Shown here one piece after another: positions 44,067 through 53,846 of a stretch of 64,000 nt of DNA. Numbering within the stretch: the stretch's first letter is position 1; the number at the start of each line of letters is the position of its first letter. The stretch covers positions 62,001 to 126,000 of the forward strand of contig PLOR01000106.1 of NCBI GenBank assembly GCA_003142185.1, given 5' to 3'. This DNA is from Bryobacterales bacterium (lineage in GTDB: Bacteria; Acidobacteriota; Terriglobia; Bryobacterales; Bryobacteraceae). The notes under the pieces are model-generated. The model searched no databases, was not told the DNA's origin, and saw only the letters and a list, made by a program, of their open reading frames with translations. The position numbers were made by a program, and so were the translations under genes.

Positions 44067-44552
44067 TCAATCTTGCCTCAACGCCTGGGCATCATGTTTC
44101 GGCAAACCGCCTAGCCGACATCGCGAATGAACGTGGGACCGTGCGGGTTTCCCCAATTCTCCCGAGCAATCGAGAGCCCCGCCATGCCCGGGCGGCGCAC
44201 CACATTTTGAAGCCGGACATTTGGCACAGGTCAACCCCGCGATTGGCGCGGCTTCGGCGAATGGGTCCAAATTACTGTGGATAGTACCGGGACTTTGGCA
44301 AACGGCGATACATTTACTTGCCCAATCGCTTTAGCGCTGCGAGGGCTTGAGCGTCGCCCCCGTCCGCCGCCTTGCGATACCAGATATCACATTGCCCCCA
44401 TCCGCCGCCTTACGCCACGAGGCGACCGCCTGAGCCTCGTCCTTCGGCAAACCGCCGCGCCCGATCGCGTACATGTTGCCCAGATTGCTCATGCCATTCG
44501 CATTGCCCCATCCGCCGTCTTGCGATAGTTGTGTGAGATCGCTATTGATCAA
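44067..44552 (-). pseudogene. Decayed Sel1-repeat protein
   Basis: Two pieces in different frames retain Sel1 signatures: MSNLGNMYAIGRGGLPKDEA plus VASWRKAADGGN at about 44380-44500, and RLGGLPKHDAQALRQ at about 44080-44130. Sel1 units are 36-residue solvent-exposed helical repeats used as adaptors. Frame changes and stops separate the pieces and there is no plausible start, so this is a remnant. The 240 bases before it (43828-44066) hold nothing I recognise. Confidence 0.55.
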
Positions 44553-44567
44553 AGCCGTTTGATCGGG

Positions 44568-45630
44568 TTACGGGAACATCGAGCGCGCGGGAAAACTGTC
44601 GTCCACGTCTTCCCAGAGCCCCGGCTGTGTCTTTTGCCGCGCGACCCAACGGCCGCCCTCGAAGTGATACCGGATGAGCGTCGTATCAAACTCCACGTTC
44701 CGTTGGATGCACACCCTTCTCCAGCGATGCCGCATTCGGATAACATGACACAGCCAGCAGCTCCTTGCCGCCATCGCTGCTCGCCGCGATCCGCCATCCC
44801 GATTTCAGCGTCGCGCGCAGTTCCAGCGGGTACTGCTCCCGCGTCCCCTCGTTCTCGACCCGCAGCCCCACCAGCCGCTCGCCATCCAACTCGACCGGAT
44901 AGGTGAAGGGACCGGTATACGAGCCCATCCCTATGCTCTTGTCCACCGTGACGAAAAATGTCGGGCGTTCGTCGACGTACAAATGCTCGACCGATACATC
45001 CGCGAGATACGACCCCACCTCGAGTCCGCGGGCGTCGATCGCAACCAAGCCGGCGGTACTCTGGACCGCGCCGCCCGGAAAGGCAACCGCGCTCCCAGGC
45101 GCGCCCACCAGCCGCACGATCGCCAGCCGCAGCTGTTCCTTCGCGATCGAAGCGCAAAACTCGGGAGTCCCCGCGCCGATCTCGCACATCCCGTCCAACT
45201 GGCCAGTGCGCCACGCCTCAGTGTGTAATTCCGGCGTGATCCGTGCGTCTTCCAGAATCTCGACGAACCATCCGTCCGCGCGCGGCACTCGCTGTAAAGT
45301 GTTTATCCGGTACCCGGCCACATCCCCGTCGCCTCCGATCGCCACCAGCGTATGCTTGCCGGGATCGAACCCGAAGACCGTGACCTTGCCAGTACTCTTC
45401 CCCCACATCGTGATCGTGCCGGCCCGCTCGTCCATGGAAACCGTCTCTAACTCCGGATGCTCGGCAGCCGCCAACGCGGCCATGCCAGGCCTTGGATCCT
45501 TGCGGCCCGACTCCGCCGTGGATGCCGTGCGGCCGCCAAAGTGACCAGTCACGGCGCCCGTGATCGCGACCGCGAGCAGTAACACGCCGATCGCGGCCGG
45601 TATCCACACCCGAGCTTGAATCCTTCTCAC
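44568..45630 (-). pseudogene. Membrane-anchored hypothetical protein, frameshifted near the C-terminus
   Basis: Begins GTG at 45630, overlapping the upstream stop (GTGA). One membrane helix at about 8-28 (WIPAAIGVLLLAVAITGAVT) and a beta-rich exported domain (ITMWGKSTGKVTVFGFDPGK, FFVTVDKSIGMGSYTG). The frame stops at 44686, but a second frame continues from about 44720 to 44568 as VEFDTTLIRYHFEGGRWVAR then QKTQPGLWEDVDD and FPARSMFP, which reads as the natural end. A one-base indel near 44690-44725 explains it. The product may still be made minus about 40 residues. Family unknown. Confidence 0.55.
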
Positions 45631-46862
45631 CGCAGTTTCACTTCCCACTTTCCCCAGTCTCCACAGCGCTTCTGAAACTCTTCCACCCAACTCTTCACTT
45701 TCGGCAGCTCCGCCAGCCCTGTAGCTCGCGGCTTGCTGAATACCGAGATGACGTTCATGCTCTCGCCGGCCGTAACGGCCACCGCCAGCCGCCTGCCCCC
45801 ATTCACCGAGACGATCGCCTCCACGGCGCAGTTCATGTTACGCATGTTTCCCGTGATGGTGCCAGGATCGTCAGGAAGGTAGACATGTACAATCCCCATC
45901 GCGTCTTCGAATGCATTGTACGTATCCCCGAGCAGTGACTTCAGCTCCTGAAGCAACCCCGGCAATAGCCGGAACCGCCATGGATAGCGCGTGAGAAACG
46001 CCGTCATCGCCATACCATTCACACCAATATCGTCGTGCGCCGCCGCCTGGTATTCCTTCAGAAACGCGATGCGCTCGTCGTACTGCTTCTGCAGGCATGC
46101 CCCGTCCTTGCACGTGGCATTCTCCCGGGTCCACTCGATTTGATCCCGCTTCAGATTTGCCGCGGCATCCGGAAAAATGTTCCTTGCAAACGTTATCGAT
46201 CGCCCGTACAGCACCGCCATCACCGCGTCCGCATTGGACAGCGCCGGGCTCGAACAGATCAGCTTTTCGCTCCGCGAGACCGCCTTCGAACAGTCGAAGC
46301 TGGCGGTTGGCGCCACAGCCGCTGGTCCGGCGGCGGACATCGGCGTCCCGGGACAGGCGTCCATCGCAAGTGCCTTCAACATATCCGCCACCATGCCCTG
46401 AATCTGCGCGGGCGTATAGAAGCCCTCCTTGCCCAGCGCACGCCCAACCCGCTGACTTCCGTCCCACTCAGTTCCGCCCCCATCGAGCACCATGAATTGA
46501 AAGAGCGCCCCAGTACTTACCGTACGCCGTGCCGCGTCGCGAATCTCGGTGTTTTCCACATATGTCGCCAGCACCTTAGAAGAGTTTCCCGCCGATTTCT
46601 TCCGCGGGCTCGTTCCTGGCAATACTTTCCAACAGGTAAGATGTTCCAACTGTTTGCTGATCGCATCCGCGAATTCAGCGCTTGCTGCCCCATTGACCTC
46701 CGGGGCTGGATGTGTGCCCATCGCTCCATCCAACACAATCACCTCGCGAGTTTTCTTCAACTCCGCCACGTTCTTCTCCGCCACCACGACAGGAGCGTTC
46801 TGTGATTGTGCCGGCAAGAGTGCCGCCATCGTCAACCAGCCAGCAAACAGTGTAAGGTTCAT
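45627..46862 (-). CDS. Secreted protein with LprI-like (DUF1311) domain
   Basis: A 411-residue protein: signal peptide (MNLTLFAGWLTMAALLPAQ), a central region of unknown type (30-180), an LprI/lysozyme-inhibitor-like domain at about 195-280 with paired cysteines (FDCSKAVSRSEKLICSSPAL, then REN-ATCKDGACLQKQYDER) and a C-terminal beta domain. LprI domains in other bacteria inhibit lysozyme; whether this one does is unknown. Translationally coupled to the membrane protein downstream through GTGA. Confidence 0.75.
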   Translation of the reverse strand: MNLTLFAGWLTMAALLPAQSQNAPVVVAEKNVAELKKTREVIVLDGAMGTHPAPEVNGAASAEFADAISKQLEHLTCWKVLPGTSPRKKSAGNSSKVLATYVENTEIRDAARRTVSTGALFQFMVLDGGGTEWDGSQRVGRALGKEGFYTPAQIQGMVADMLKALAMDACPGTPMSAAGPAAVAPTASFDCSKAVSRSEKLICSSPALSNADAVMAVLYGRSITFARNIFPDAAANLKRDQIEWTRENATCKDGACLQKQYDERIAFLKEYQAAAHDDIGVNGMAMTAFLTRYPWRFRLLPGLLQELKSLLGDTYNAFEDAMGIVHVYLPDDPGTITGNMRNMNCAVEAIVSVNGGRRLAVAVTAGESMNVISVFSKPRATGLAELPKVKSWVEEFQKRCGDWGKWEVKLR

Positions 46863-46978
46863 GCAAATCGTTACCTAAGTAGGACAGGCCTCCCGGCCGG
46901 TCCCAGCGTCAGCTTCACATATTCAGTCCGTAGCGAAGGACAGCAACCTCGGCGAATCCAGCGCGTTCAGGGGAGTAA

Positions 46979-47104
46979 GCAGGCAACGGATCCCGGGGCT
47001 TCGCCGGTGACGGCGGGCCAGCGGCTTCGGCGTCGTTGAATTACCCCTACGGCGTTGCCGTGGATGCTTCCGGGAATCTCTTCATCGTAGATTTCCCGTC
47101 GTGA
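46979..47104 (+). pseudogene. NHL-repeat fragment
   Basis: One NHL unit in frame: AGNGSRGFAGDGGPAASASL, NYPYGVAVDASGNLFIVD, then a stop at 47102-47104. The unit is typical of secreted acidobacterial NHL proteins. It has no start and points at the inverted fragment that follows. Confidence 0.7.
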
Positions 47105-47180
47105 TTATGCCCCTTTGCCCGCTCGCTAGGCGAGCAAAACCCAAGGAGAAAACCAGTACACAGATGACTAGCCGATTCAT
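47082..47180 (-). pseudogene. Signal-peptide fragment of an NHL protein, inverted
   Basis: Leftward ATG 47180 gives MNRLVICVLVFSLGFARLAS then GQRGIITT, which is how secreted NHL proteins of this lineage begin (the next residues are normally VAGNG). The frame breaks after GIITT exactly where the rightward NHL unit starts. Together they look like one gene cut and inverted. Confidence 0.6.
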
Positions 47181-47471
47181 TCCAATAACTCCGAAGACCA
47201 AGTTGTCGGTCGCCGCCGGTCGGAACTTGACCGTGCCCTCAGAAAGGCCATCGCCGAGAAGGAGCCTGCGCCAGGCGGTCTGGATTTTCGAGCTAGATCC
47301 CCGTACGGCCTTTGCGAGCCGTGAAAGCACCGCCACAAAGCGAGTATGCATCTGCGAGCAATATCCTTCCTGCAATGCTCTAGAGTTTGCGGAGTGGACG
47401 AGTCGCGAGAACGTCGCCGGGTAGCTGGGCAAAGACCAAAGTCGACTGAGTGTATCACCTCTTCTCTCCCG

Positions 47472-47505
47472 TCAAGTACTCGACTTTCGAGTTTCGAGTA
47501 CTCGA
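47472..47505. repeat. Pair of 12-bp palindromes 22 bp apart
   Basis: TCGAGTACTCGA at 47494-47505 is a perfect palindrome; 47472-47483 differs by one base. Spacing is two helical turns. They lie beyond the stop of the TPR/TonB gene in a 346-base gap (47181-47526) with no other feature. Confidence 0.5.
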
Positions 47506-47526
47506 CCCTTCGAGCCGAATCGCGTT

Positions 47527-48969
47527 TTATTGACCGGTGAGCGTGAAGTTTATCGTAACGGGCGTGTTCACTTCGACTGCGTTCCCGTTCACCAGGGTCG
47601 GTTTGAAGACCCAGTGCTTTACGGCTGCGAGCGCGGCGGGAACCAGCAGAGGATGGCCCGAGACCACCTGAAGATTCAGGATACGGCCATCCGTTCCGAC
47701 AGTGGCCATGAGATGAACCACACCCTGGATGCGCGCCTGTTTGGCAAGCGCCGGGTAAGTAGCGTTGATTTTGGTGACGATGTTCGCCTCTGCGACTTTC
47801 GGATCGAGCAGGATACGCTTGCCAGTCGGATCGGGCAAGGGCTCATAAGCCACAGAATCAGGCCCGAGAGGAAAGGCGAAGCTCGAGATGGCGATACGCA
47901 AGGTCGCGCCGCTGAACGCTGGGAAATCTGGTCCGAGGGTGACACTCACCCGGGAATGCTCGTCGATCTGACGGATTTCTGCCGCGACGCGGCCGATCGT
48001 CTCCGGGGTGGCCGGATCGCCCACATGCGCCCAGAGTCGACCGCGCACCATCTCTGCGACATGCTCCGACACGCCGGCGATCTCGATTCTCCCGATGGTG
48101 GACGACATGCGAAGCGCTGGAGGAGGCGGAGGTGGAGGAGGCGGGGGCGGAGGTGCGACCAGAAACCTCGCGAGCGATTCGACGGTGGCGCCCGCGAGAG
48201 CCCCTCGTCCAGGCCCCTGCGCGCTTGTTCGCCTCGCGTCCAGCGCCCGCTTCACCCAGCCATCCGCTTCCGCGACATCGCGGCTGAACTGCTCCGGGGT
48301 GTCACGATACTGCGCGCGTTCTCGTATTAGAAGGTTGAGGTATGTCATCGCGTCGGCGTATTGCGGGTCGAGCTCGATCGCCCGGCGCAGGTGGGCGATC
48401 CCGTCGTCGACCATCGATCCGTACTTAGTCGACAGTTCGAGTCTGGTAGCCGCCGATGGTATCAGTCCATCTTCGGGCTTCAAATGAGCATTGGCGCGAG
48501 CGGCCATAAGCGCCCGATGGAGATCCAGCCATATGATGGTACCGGCCCAATAGTGTGCTTCTCTATTTTGGGGATCGACGGCGAGCCATCGCCGATTCCA
48601 CTCGCGAGTCTCTTCCAGCTTGCGTATCCTTTCGTCACCGGAAGCGCCTCCTCCGGCACGCGAATAGCTCATCGACGTGAGCAACGCGAGCGCCGTCGTA
48701 TTGTTCCCATTGAGTTCGAGAACCTTTGTGAACACGACTTCGGCGCGGCTCGCATACGCAATGTTCCCGGGCGATGGCTCTCCGGGAATGTACATCGCCA
48801 TGTAGGAGGTTCCCATGTACAGCAGGGCCGCGACATCCTGGGGGTTCATCATTGCGGCGCGCTCAAATGCATCCGCGGCCGGCTGATACCTCGCATTTGC
48901 AAACCACGCGACGCCGTACTGCTTCCAGCCGTCGACATCGGTTGGCGGTGGAGGCAGCACCTTAACCAT
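47527..48969 (-). CDS. TPR protein with TonB C-terminal domain, 5'-truncated
   Basis: A 480-residue frame: TPR units (about 10-230; DGWKQYGVAWFANARYQPAA, YLNLLIRERAQYRDTPEQFS), a 12-proline run (about 272-283), a linker domain and a TonB_C domain (about 395-480) with YPALAKQARIQGVVHLMATV, AALAAVKHWVFKP and VNTPVTINFTLTG. TonB_C proteins normally start with a membrane anchor; none is present. Coding likeness continues upstream of the ATG in the same frame (DHYSRDITEATAWTQRAIDV) to about 49118, where stops appear and the neighbouring gene ends, so the original 5' end is lost. Product may be inactive. Confidence 0.7.
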   Translation of the reverse strand: MVKVLPPPPTDVDGWKQYGVAWFANARYQPAADAFERAAMMNPQDVAALLYMGTSYMAMYIPGEPSPGNIAYASRAEVVFTKVLELNGNNTTALALLTSMSYSRAGGGASGDERIRKLEETREWNRRWLAVDPQNREAHYWAGTIIWLDLHRALMAARANAHLKPEDGLIPSAATRLELSTKYGSMVDDGIAHLRRAIELDPQYADAMTYLNLLIRERAQYRDTPEQFSRDVAEADGWVKRALDARRTSAQGPGRGALAGATVESLARFLVAPPPPPPPPPPPPALRMSSTIGRIEIAGVSEHVAEMVRGRLWAHVGDPATPETIGRVAAEIRQIDEHSRVSVTLGPDFPAFSGATLRIAISSFAFPLGPDSVAYEPLPDPTGKRILLDPKVAEANIVTKINATYPALAKQARIQGVVHLMATVGTDGRILNLQVVSGHPLLVPAALAAVKHWVFKPTLVNGNAVEVNTPVTINFTLTGQ

Positions 48970-49024
48970 CGCATCGAACCACGCGGCCGTTCCGACCGCC
49001 GCTGGTTGCGGCCGCAGCGATTTC

Positions 49025-51445
49025 TCACGCCGGACGTCGATCGCGCGCTGCGTCCAGGCGGTAGCTTCCGTAATGTCGCGCGAATAATGATCGCGCGCAT
49101 CGCGAAGGTCGGCACGCTGGGGTTACCAAGGCTACGGCTCCGGTCTGTGGTGTGTTCGTCACCGCACCCAACCCGGTTGCGTAAATCTCGAGGTAGTCCC
49201 CGGCATGGGCGGGCGCGTTGGCATCCACCACGATTCCGGCGAGGTTCACGATGGCGCCTTGCCCGCCCTGCGGCGCGCCCAGGGAGAAAATACCCGGGTC
49301 GGCTTCGCCCACCGGGATCGTCTGTGGCGCGCTGCTGATTGAGTTGGCCGTTACCGTGACCGACGTGCTCGACTTACCCTGCAGTTCCCACGGCACTTGC
49401 AGATTCAGTTGCGACGAAGAGCTATAAATCACCGGAGCGGCAATGGCGTCAAACTGCACCGTTGCCCCGTTTAGGTTGAGACCAAACAAGCTGACCAAAG
49501 AGCCGGGAGCCAGAGCGCGCGCCTGGAACGACGCGGCGTTGGCCACGCCCGCGGTAACGAACTGGGGCGCGTTCGCGGCACTGGAGATTTGGGAAATCGA
49601 TATCGTGTTTCCGGTGGCGCCAGCCAGGTTGGCGAAAAGGGAGGCGTCGCCAAGCACTCCGGCGACCAGGTTGTCGTACACACTCAATTGGTTCACCTGG
49701 TTTCCGGTCGCGTCAAGGAGTCCGGCGGCCACGTTGATGCCTTTGATCCCCGTGTAGAACCCATGTTGGACGGCAATCGTGGGGGTCTGGTCCACCTGGT
49801 TGCAGAAGATCTGGGCACCGGACACGACATTATTGTCGGCCGGGGATGGAGGGGAGTTTGCCGGCGCTCCGCCTCCCAATCCTGCGATAACGCTGATTCC
49901 AACCAGCGGTGTGTCCACATCATTGTTGGTAATGGAAATGTCGTTGAAGCTATTTCCAGGCTCGTTCCCTCCTACCCAGAGCTGAATGCCTCCGAAGGTG
50001 ATGCCTGTATAGCCGTCGTACGCGCCATAACAGTTGCAAGGTTGCTGAACAACCGGCGTGGCCTGGATGCTGTTCGACTGGATCACCACGTTGGAAAGCG
50101 TATTCGCACTTGTGGTCCGGCTGTAGGAATCACCGACGCCGCCGCCGTTGAGCATCACTCCCAATTGCGTTACGGCGATCGTATTTCCCAGGATGGAGAG
50201 ACCGCTGATGGTGTTGTTGCGGTTGCCGCAGCACGCCACTTGAAGGTCGATTCCGAAGCTGCCGGTTCCGGTAATGGTGTTCGAGAGAACACCGATGTTA
50301 CGGGCAATGTTGTTCTCCGAGTACTGGATCGGCCGCAAGTCCGGTTGTGCATCGTCGCTGGCCGCATCGCCGCTCAACAGTGTGATGGCTGCTGGGAATG
50401 TGGATGTGCCCCAGGCGGCGCCGGTGATGCCAAGCTGATTGCCAATCACCTGCACGCCGTCAATCAGGTTCCCCGATGCGGCGCCCACACCCGTGGCGAT
50501 CCGAATTTCATACTCGGGAAAAGGGGAGGAAATGACATTGTCCGCGATCAAGGTATCGAGCGCCTGGTTGTTCGTCGCCCCAAGCCCCGCTCCGATGTTC
50601 ATCTCGATGCCTCCCGCACCCGGCATCGGAAGATTGATATTGTTGTTGGCGATGGTGGTGTGCTGCGCCGTTTCCCCGGCGCTCCCAAGTTCCATATCGA
50701 TATCCAGCAGCGGGCCGGCGGCGTTGCCGGTGATCGTGTTGCCGGTAATCAGAACATGATCCAAATTGATCGGGGTGGTTGCGCTGATGGGTGAGGGTGG
50801 ATTGACTCCGATTCCCGTCATCTGGATGTTGGTCAGCACCAGGTTGCTGATGGTGATGTTGGATAAGATCGTCGCGGTGGCTCCTGGCTGCCTTGGTCCC
50901 GGAGAACTGATCCAAACCCCGTATGTGAAATCCTGGAGAGCAAGCGCGTAAACGGTGTTGCCCCCGGAAGCGATAGTAATGCCTTTGGTGAAGTCGGACT
51001 GGCTGGTGCTGAGGGTGATATCGGGCTTTCCATCGCCATCGATGTCGCCGTTGATGGTGACGTTGCCCCCGGTAAGACCGGGCAATGTCCCCCCAGGGGC
51101 GGAATCGACCACGATGGTCGAGCCCTTCAGCGCCGGCGCAAACTGGATGACCCAGATGCCTGGGTCATTGTTCGTAGCCATGATCGCTTCCTCGAGAGAA
51201 ATTCCATCCGGGCCGGGATTGGCTTCGAGCGCCACCACCGAGGACGTGTCGCCATTCGCTGCCACCGTGGCATTCGTGACCGTGATCACCGTTCCGCGAT
51301 TCAGAACCACAGGCGGAATGGTCACCGCGGGCGGCGTATAACTTTTCGCGCCGATCGCGCCGCAATACGCCGGCAAGCTCTGCGCCCATGCCGGGAGTGC
51401 ACCGATGGCCAACAAAAAGGGGATGGCCCCCATCGCGTGTCGCAT
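49025..51445 (-). CDS. Secreted beta-helix protein with truncated TIGR03437 domain
   Basis: An 806-residue protein. Signal peptide MRHAMGAIPFLLAIGALPAW, a calendar of parallel beta-helix turns (about 100-600; asparagine-rich rungs such as TLSNVVIQSNSIQA, NDISITNNDVDTPLVGI), and a C-terminal TIGR03437 domain (FVTAGVANAASFQARALAPG, SQLNLQVPWEL). That domain stops at TNTPQTGAVALVTP and is replaced by 28 unrelated residues; compared with the copy in the subtilase about 60 residues are missing. The junction at about 49118 coincides with the lost 5' end of the TPR/TonB gene. Right-handed beta-helices bind or cut polysaccharide; no catalytic acids were identified. Confidence 0.8.
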   Translation of the reverse strand: MRHAMGAIPFLLAIGALPAWAQSLPAYCGAIGAKSYTPPAVTIPPVVLNRGTVITVTNATVAANGDTSSVVALEANPGPDGISLEEAIMATNNDPGIWVIQFAPALKGSTIVVDSAPGGTLPGLTGGNVTINGDIDGDGKPDITLSTSQSDFTKGITIASGGNTVYALALQDFTYGVWISSPGPRQPGATATILSNITISNLVLTNIQMTGIGVNPPSPISATTPINLDHVLITGNTITGNAAGPLLDIDMELGSAGETAQHTTIANNNINLPMPGAGGIEMNIGAGLGATNNQALDTLIADNVISSPFPEYEIRIATGVGAASGNLIDGVQVIGNQLGITGAAWGTSTFPAAITLLSGDAASDDAQPDLRPIQYSENNIARNIGVLSNTITGTGSFGIDLQVACCGNRNNTISGLSILGNTIAVTQLGVMLNGGGVGDSYSRTTSANTLSNVVIQSNSIQATPVVQQPCNCYGAYDGYTGITFGGIQLWVGGNEPGNSFNDISITNNDVDTPLVGISVIAGLGGGAPANSPPSPADNNVVSGAQIFCNQVDQTPTIAVQHGFYTGIKGINVAAGLLDATGNQVNQLSVYDNLVAGVLGDASLFANLAGATGNTISISQISSAANAPQFVTAGVANAASFQARALAPGSLVSLFGLNLNGATVQFDAIAAPVIYSSSSQLNLQVPWELQGKSSTSVTVTANSISSAPQTIPVGEADPGIFSLGAPQGGQGAIVNLAGIVVDANAPAHAGDYLEIYATGLGAVTNTPQTGAVALVTPACRPSRCARSLFARHYGSYRLDAARDRRPA

Positions 51446-51611
51446 TTTCAGGAGGCTCCAAGAGGCAAGTCTTAACCTGGGATTTCCATTTCGGACTCAC
51501 AGGTCGAGTTCAGTATACACCAAGCCACCATCCCTTGATCCTAAATAGGGGTGCGACGCTGTATCTTTCCGGCCTGATCGCCGGCGTGCTGCGCTGGTGG
51601 GGAGTTCGCGT

Positions 51612-53846
51612 ATGAAATGGAAACGGCTGGCGCTGATGGGCGCCGCCTCATGCATTTCGGCCTGCCTGATTCGAGCCGATGATTTCGACAAGGAACTGGC
51701 GGCTACCCTGAAGCTCGTGGTCATGGTCCACGCACAGCTCGCTGCGGCTCCGGTCTTCGGCGCTGGTATCGTGTTCGGCCGCGAGAAGGACCGGCTGTAC
51801 ATCCTCACCGCCAACCACGTGGTGCGGCGGGGCAATGCGGAGGCTACCGGCATCCAGGTCAAGCTGCGGTCGCACCCCGGTCAGGCGCTGGGGGCGCGCC
51901 TGCTGCCGAAAGCCGACCGCGACCTGGATATCGCGGTGCTCGCGGTCGACAACCTGGCGAGCCAGGGAGTTGACATCTGCGCTCTTCAGCTCGACCGACT
52001 GGGCGATCCTGCCGATCTGAAGCGTGGAAGCGACGTCTACCCTGTGGGCAACCCCAATGGCGCCGCCTGGGGAATGGCGGTGAAACCGGACCAGGTTTCC
52101 ATGGTCACACGAGACGAAATTGCCTTTCAGTCGCCTTTCCTCGCGGTGGGAATGTCGGGTGGTGCTTTGCTGAACGAGGATGCAGACCTGGTTGCCATGG
52201 TCCGCAAGGACGAGCCACCCTTCGGCTTGGCGCTATCGCTGGACAAGGCGCTGGCGACGATTGCCAAGTGGGGATATCCGGAACAGCTTTGGCAAGACGA
52301 AGAGGATCGCTCGACCCCGCTGCACAAAGCGGCAACTGACCCCGCCAAAGTAAAAGCTCTGCTGGCAGAGGTGTGCGTCGACGTAAACCCTGTGGATAAG
52401 TCTGCCAACACTCCTCTTTATTACGCGGCGCGAGAGGGCAAAGCGGAAGTCATACAACTGTTGCTGCAGGCTGGGGCGAAGGTAGGTGTCAGAGGGGAAT
52501 ACCAGCTTACGCCGCTCCATGAAGCGGCCGGAAAGGGAAGCGTGGCTGCCGCGACTCTGCTTGTGGCGGCCGGCGCGGATGTCGATGCCGCCGACGATCA
52601 GAACCTCACGCCCCTCTACAACGCCGTCGCGGCCCGCAGCCCGGAGATGGTCAAGTTCCTGTTGGCACATGGGGCCAAGGTCAATACTGCGAGTGCCGCT
52701 CTCTCTGCCGCCGCGGGGAATGGCGATGTCGAGATGCTGCGCCAGCTTTTGGCCGCTGGGGCCAGCGTCAACGCATCCTGGCGCTCGCACGGTACGGCCC
52801 TGGAAGCTGCTGTGAGATCGAAGAGCCTGGAAGCGGTGCGGGTGTTGCTCGCAGCCGGCGCGGATGCCCGATCCGTTTCGTGGGACAACGCGGCGGGAAC
52901 CATGCTGCATCTTGCGGCCCGTCAAGGATGGGTAGATGGGATGAAGCTGCTGCTTGCCGCCGGTGCTCCCCTAGACGTGTACGCGTTACAAGGCGAGACG
53001 CCGCTCTTAGAAGCGGTGATAAGTGGCAGCCCCGCCGCAGTGGAACTCCTGATCGCCTCAGGCGCGGGTCTGGCGGTCCGCAAGGACCGAGGAGAGAACT
53101 TGCTTTGCCTAGCCTCTCGCCTATACTCATCGAACAACCAGGACATCGAGGCGGCGCGCCTGGAGATTTTCAAAACGCTGATTGCGCACTCCGGCGGAGG
53201 CATCGATACTCTGGCGGGCCCGTACTCGGGTGAGGGAACCTGCCGGCTGTTCGACAGGGCGGCCGAAAACGGAGAGGTGGATTTCGTGAAAGCGCTCCTG
53301 GCTGCCGGCGCGGATCCCAATGGGAAAGAATTGAATCATCCTCTGATTACCGCGGCGGCGGGGGGGCAGGCGGAAATCGTCAGGATCCTGATGGATGCCA
53401 AAGTCAATCTCAATGCCACGGACGCCAGCGGCGTGAGCGCCCTCGACGCGACGCTCGACGGCAAACCAACCAAGGGCCGGCTTGAAATCGCCAGGCTGCT
53501 GTTGGCCGCCGGGGTTAAGGTAAATACGGCGCGTGAAGCAGGTGGCACTGGCGCCATCGGCTGGACGCCCCTGCACAGCGCCGTAGCGTCCCGTTGGCCG
53601 GTGGAGATCGTCAAACTGCTGTTGGCTGGGGGTGCTGACCGGAACGCGGCGAATGATCGCCGCCAGACTCCGATCTCGATCGCGACCGAGCTGAACGAGA
53701 ACTGCCAACCACCCTTCCTCCATTCAAGCGTGTGGGAAACGCTGGCCGTCCCGCGTTCGAGGTCGAGGTCGTTCCACGTCAGCCCAAGGTATTCACTGGG
53801 GCGCATGCCTGTGGTCAGGGCGATTGCGAACAGATCCGAATATTGA
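51612..53846 (+). CDS. Secreted trypsin-like protease fused to ankyrin repeats
   Basis: A 744-residue protein. Leader (MKWKRLALMGAASCISACLI), a trypsin/DegP-like domain with H69 (LTANHVV), D106 (DLDIAVL) and S182 (VGMSGGALL), then from about 215 to 690 some 14 ankyrin repeats (STPLHKAATDPAKVKALLAE, TPLYYAAREGKAEVIQLLLQ and so on). ATG 51612 has GGGAG seven bases upstream; an ATG at 51597 is weaker. The last 45 residues (after TELNEN) are not ankyrin and are antisense to an integrase gene, so the original 3' end was lost at about 53703. Protease-ankyrin fusions are known and may present substrates; here the target is unknown. Confidence 0.85.
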   Translation: MKWKRLALMGAASCISACLIRADDFDKELAATLKLVVMVHAQLAAAPVFGAGIVFGREKDRLYILTANHVVRRGNAEATGIQVKLRSHPGQALGARLLPKADRDLDIAVLAVDNLASQGVDICALQLDRLGDPADLKRGSDVYPVGNPNGAAWGMAVKPDQVSMVTRDEIAFQSPFLAVGMSGGALLNEDADLVAMVRKDEPPFGLALSLDKALATIAKWGYPEQLWQDEEDRSTPLHKAATDPAKVKALLAEVCVDVNPVDKSANTPLYYAAREGKAEVIQLLLQAGAKVGVRGEYQLTPLHEAAGKGSVAAATLLVAAGADVDAADDQNLTPLYNAVAARSPEMVKFLLAHGAKVNTASAALSAAAGNGDVEMLRQLLAAGASVNASWRSHGTALEAAVRSKSLEAVRVLLAAGADARSVSWDNAAGTMLHLAARQGWVDGMKLLLAAGAPLDVYALQGETPLLEAVISGSPAAVELLIASGAGLAVRKDRGENLLCLASRLYSSNNQDIEAARLEIFKTLIAHSGGGIDTLAGPYSGEGTCRLFDRAAENGEVDFVKALLAAGADPNGKELNHPLITAAAGGQAEIVRILMDAKVNLNATDASGVSALDATLDGKPTKGRLEIARLLLAAGVKVNTAREAGGTGAIGWTPLHSAVASRWPVEIVKLLLAGGADRNAANDRRQTPISIATELNENCQPPFLHSSVWETLAVPRSRSRSFHVSPRYSLGRMPVVRAIANRSEY

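Noticed and set aside
49589-50794. 401-codon rightward frame inside the beta-helix gene
   Set aside because: Antisense shadow; the leftward frame has a leader and repeat logic.
53336-53702. Extension of the integrase frame
   Set aside because: Antisense to the ankyrin repeats; integrase homology stops at about 53703.
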